From Lachnospiraceae bacterium (GTDB lineage: Bacteria > Bacillota_A > Clostridia > Lachnospirales > Lachnospiraceae), in assembly GCA_016291475.1 (NCBI GenBank), contig JAEEXJ010000074.1:1-16171 (forward strand): DNA of 16,171 bases. Reading direction: 5' to 3'. This document shows positions 15,655 through 16,171 of this stretch, in pieces. The position numbers and the translations under genes are program-made. Position 1 is the first letter of the stretch. Every line of letters begins with the position of its first letter. The notes under the pieces are model-generated. The model made no database searches, was not told the DNA's origin, and saw only the letters and a list, made by a program, of their open reading frames with translations.

Positions 15655-16164
15655 ATGAAACGTACAATCGTAGATGCAAGCCAGTTGGAATTAGAAGATA
15701 AGGTTGTTACTATTAAGAGAGTTACCAAGGTTGTTAAAGGTGGTAGCAATTCTCGTTTTACCGCACTTGTTGTAGTTGGTGATAAGAATGGTCACGTTGG
15801 AGTAGGCCTTGGAAAGGCTAAGGAAGTTCCCGAAGCTATCCGTAAGGGCAAGGAAGATGCTATCAAGCACGTTGTTGAGATCGCACTTGATGAGAACAAC
15901 TCCATCACTCATGATTTCATCGGACAGTATGGTTCATCAAACGTTCTCCTTAAGAGAGCACCTGAAGGAACCGGTATCATCGCCGGCGGTCCCGCTCGTA
16001 TCGTTTGTGAACTTGCAGGTATCAAGAACATCCGTACTAAGTCTCTTGGCTCTAACAACAAGCAGAACGTTGTTCTTGCAACCCTTACCGGACTTTCTGA
16101 GCTTAAGCGCCCTGAAGAGGTAGCTAAGAAGCGTAACAAGTCCGTTGAGGAAGTTCAGGCATAA
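15655..16164 (+). CDS. rpsE: 30S ribosomal protein S5
   Basis: The protein has 169 residues. The double-stranded-RNA-binding-like N-terminal domain has [20 protein letters not shown] and [20 protein letters not shown]. The second domain has [19 protein letters not shown] and [21 protein letters not shown]5 acts in decoding fidelity, and the loop at about 26-34 is the spectinomycin-contact region. Here that loop reads KGGSNSRF, whereas the forms I know best have an arginine after KGG (for example KGGRNMRF or KGGRIFSF). The gene is complete and a ribosome-binding site directly follows the stop. Confidence 0.97.
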   Translation: MKRTIVDASQLELEDKVVTIKRVTKVVKGGSNSRFTALVVVGDKNGHVGVGLGKAKEVPEAIRKGKEDAIKHVVEIALDENNSITHDFIGQYGSSNVLLKRAPEGTGIIAGGPARIVCELAGIKNIRTKSLGSNNKQNVVLATLTGLSELKRPEEVAKKRNKSVEEVQA

Positions 16165-16171
16165 GGAGGAG
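16165..16171 (+). promoter_or_regulatory. Ribosome-binding site of the next gene (L30 expected)
   Basis: The last seven bases, GGAGGAG, follow the rpsE stop codon directly and are a Shine-Dalgarno sequence. In the canonical spc order rpmD (L30) comes next. The gene itself lies beyond the window. Confidence 0.6.

Noticed and set aside
1..16171. tRNA, rRNA, CRISPR array or insertion sequence with transposase
   Set aside because: No cloverleaf, rRNA segment, regularly spaced direct repeats or transposase frame was seen in the window.

Overview
The window is the conserved ribosomal-protein supercluster (S10-spc operon) of a Gram-positive bacterium, preceded by a short accessory stretch. The ribosomal proteins are of clostridial type: S14 is the four-cysteine zinc form, L3 carries the segment [20 protein letters not shown], and the ribosome-binding sites are strong AAGGAGG types. 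Together with a TIR / membrane-helix / propeller protein of a kind I recall from rumen and gut Clostridia, this points to Lachnospiraceae (Butyrivibrio-like). That family assignment is an inference from sequence style, not a database result.

Left part (1-3642): the 5' end of an unknown gene on the minus strand diverges from a 1069-residue membrane protein on the plus strand. That protein has an N-terminal cytoplasmic TIR domain with the candidate catalytic glutamate E93 (WVRKE), one transmembrane helix, a strict heptad stalk and a long C-terminal beta-propeller region predicted to lie outside the cell. A 35-bp perfect inverted repeat with a further 8-bp outer arm almost exactly fills the gap to the convergent next gene.

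Middle part (3643-7013): on the minus strand lies a DHH/DHHA1 phosphoesterase (NrnA-like core) with a long C-terminal extension holding what looks like a duplicated small module. Divergent from it are an NAD(P)-dependent epimerase/reductase and, overlapping it by 17 nt, a class I SAM-dependent methyltransferase of the RlmI-like (COG1092) type.

Right part (7014-16171): after a 421-nt region with an A-tract-rich promoter and a leader of about 300 nt rich in hairpins, the genes run in the canonical order S10, L3, L4, L23, L2, S19, L22, S3, L16, L29, S17, L14, L24, L5, S14, S8, L6, L18, S5. The window ends on a Shine-Dalgarno sequence for the next gene, most likely L30. All 19 genes look intact, and most are separated by 10-36 nt or overlap by 1 nt. 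The exceptions are two spacers of about 105 nt (S10-L3 and L23-L2), both of which can fold into hairpins. The leader and these two spacers are the likely places for control of the operon.

The most interesting items are the receptor-like TIR protein, the long inverted repeat behind it, and the structured RNA segments of the S10 operon.
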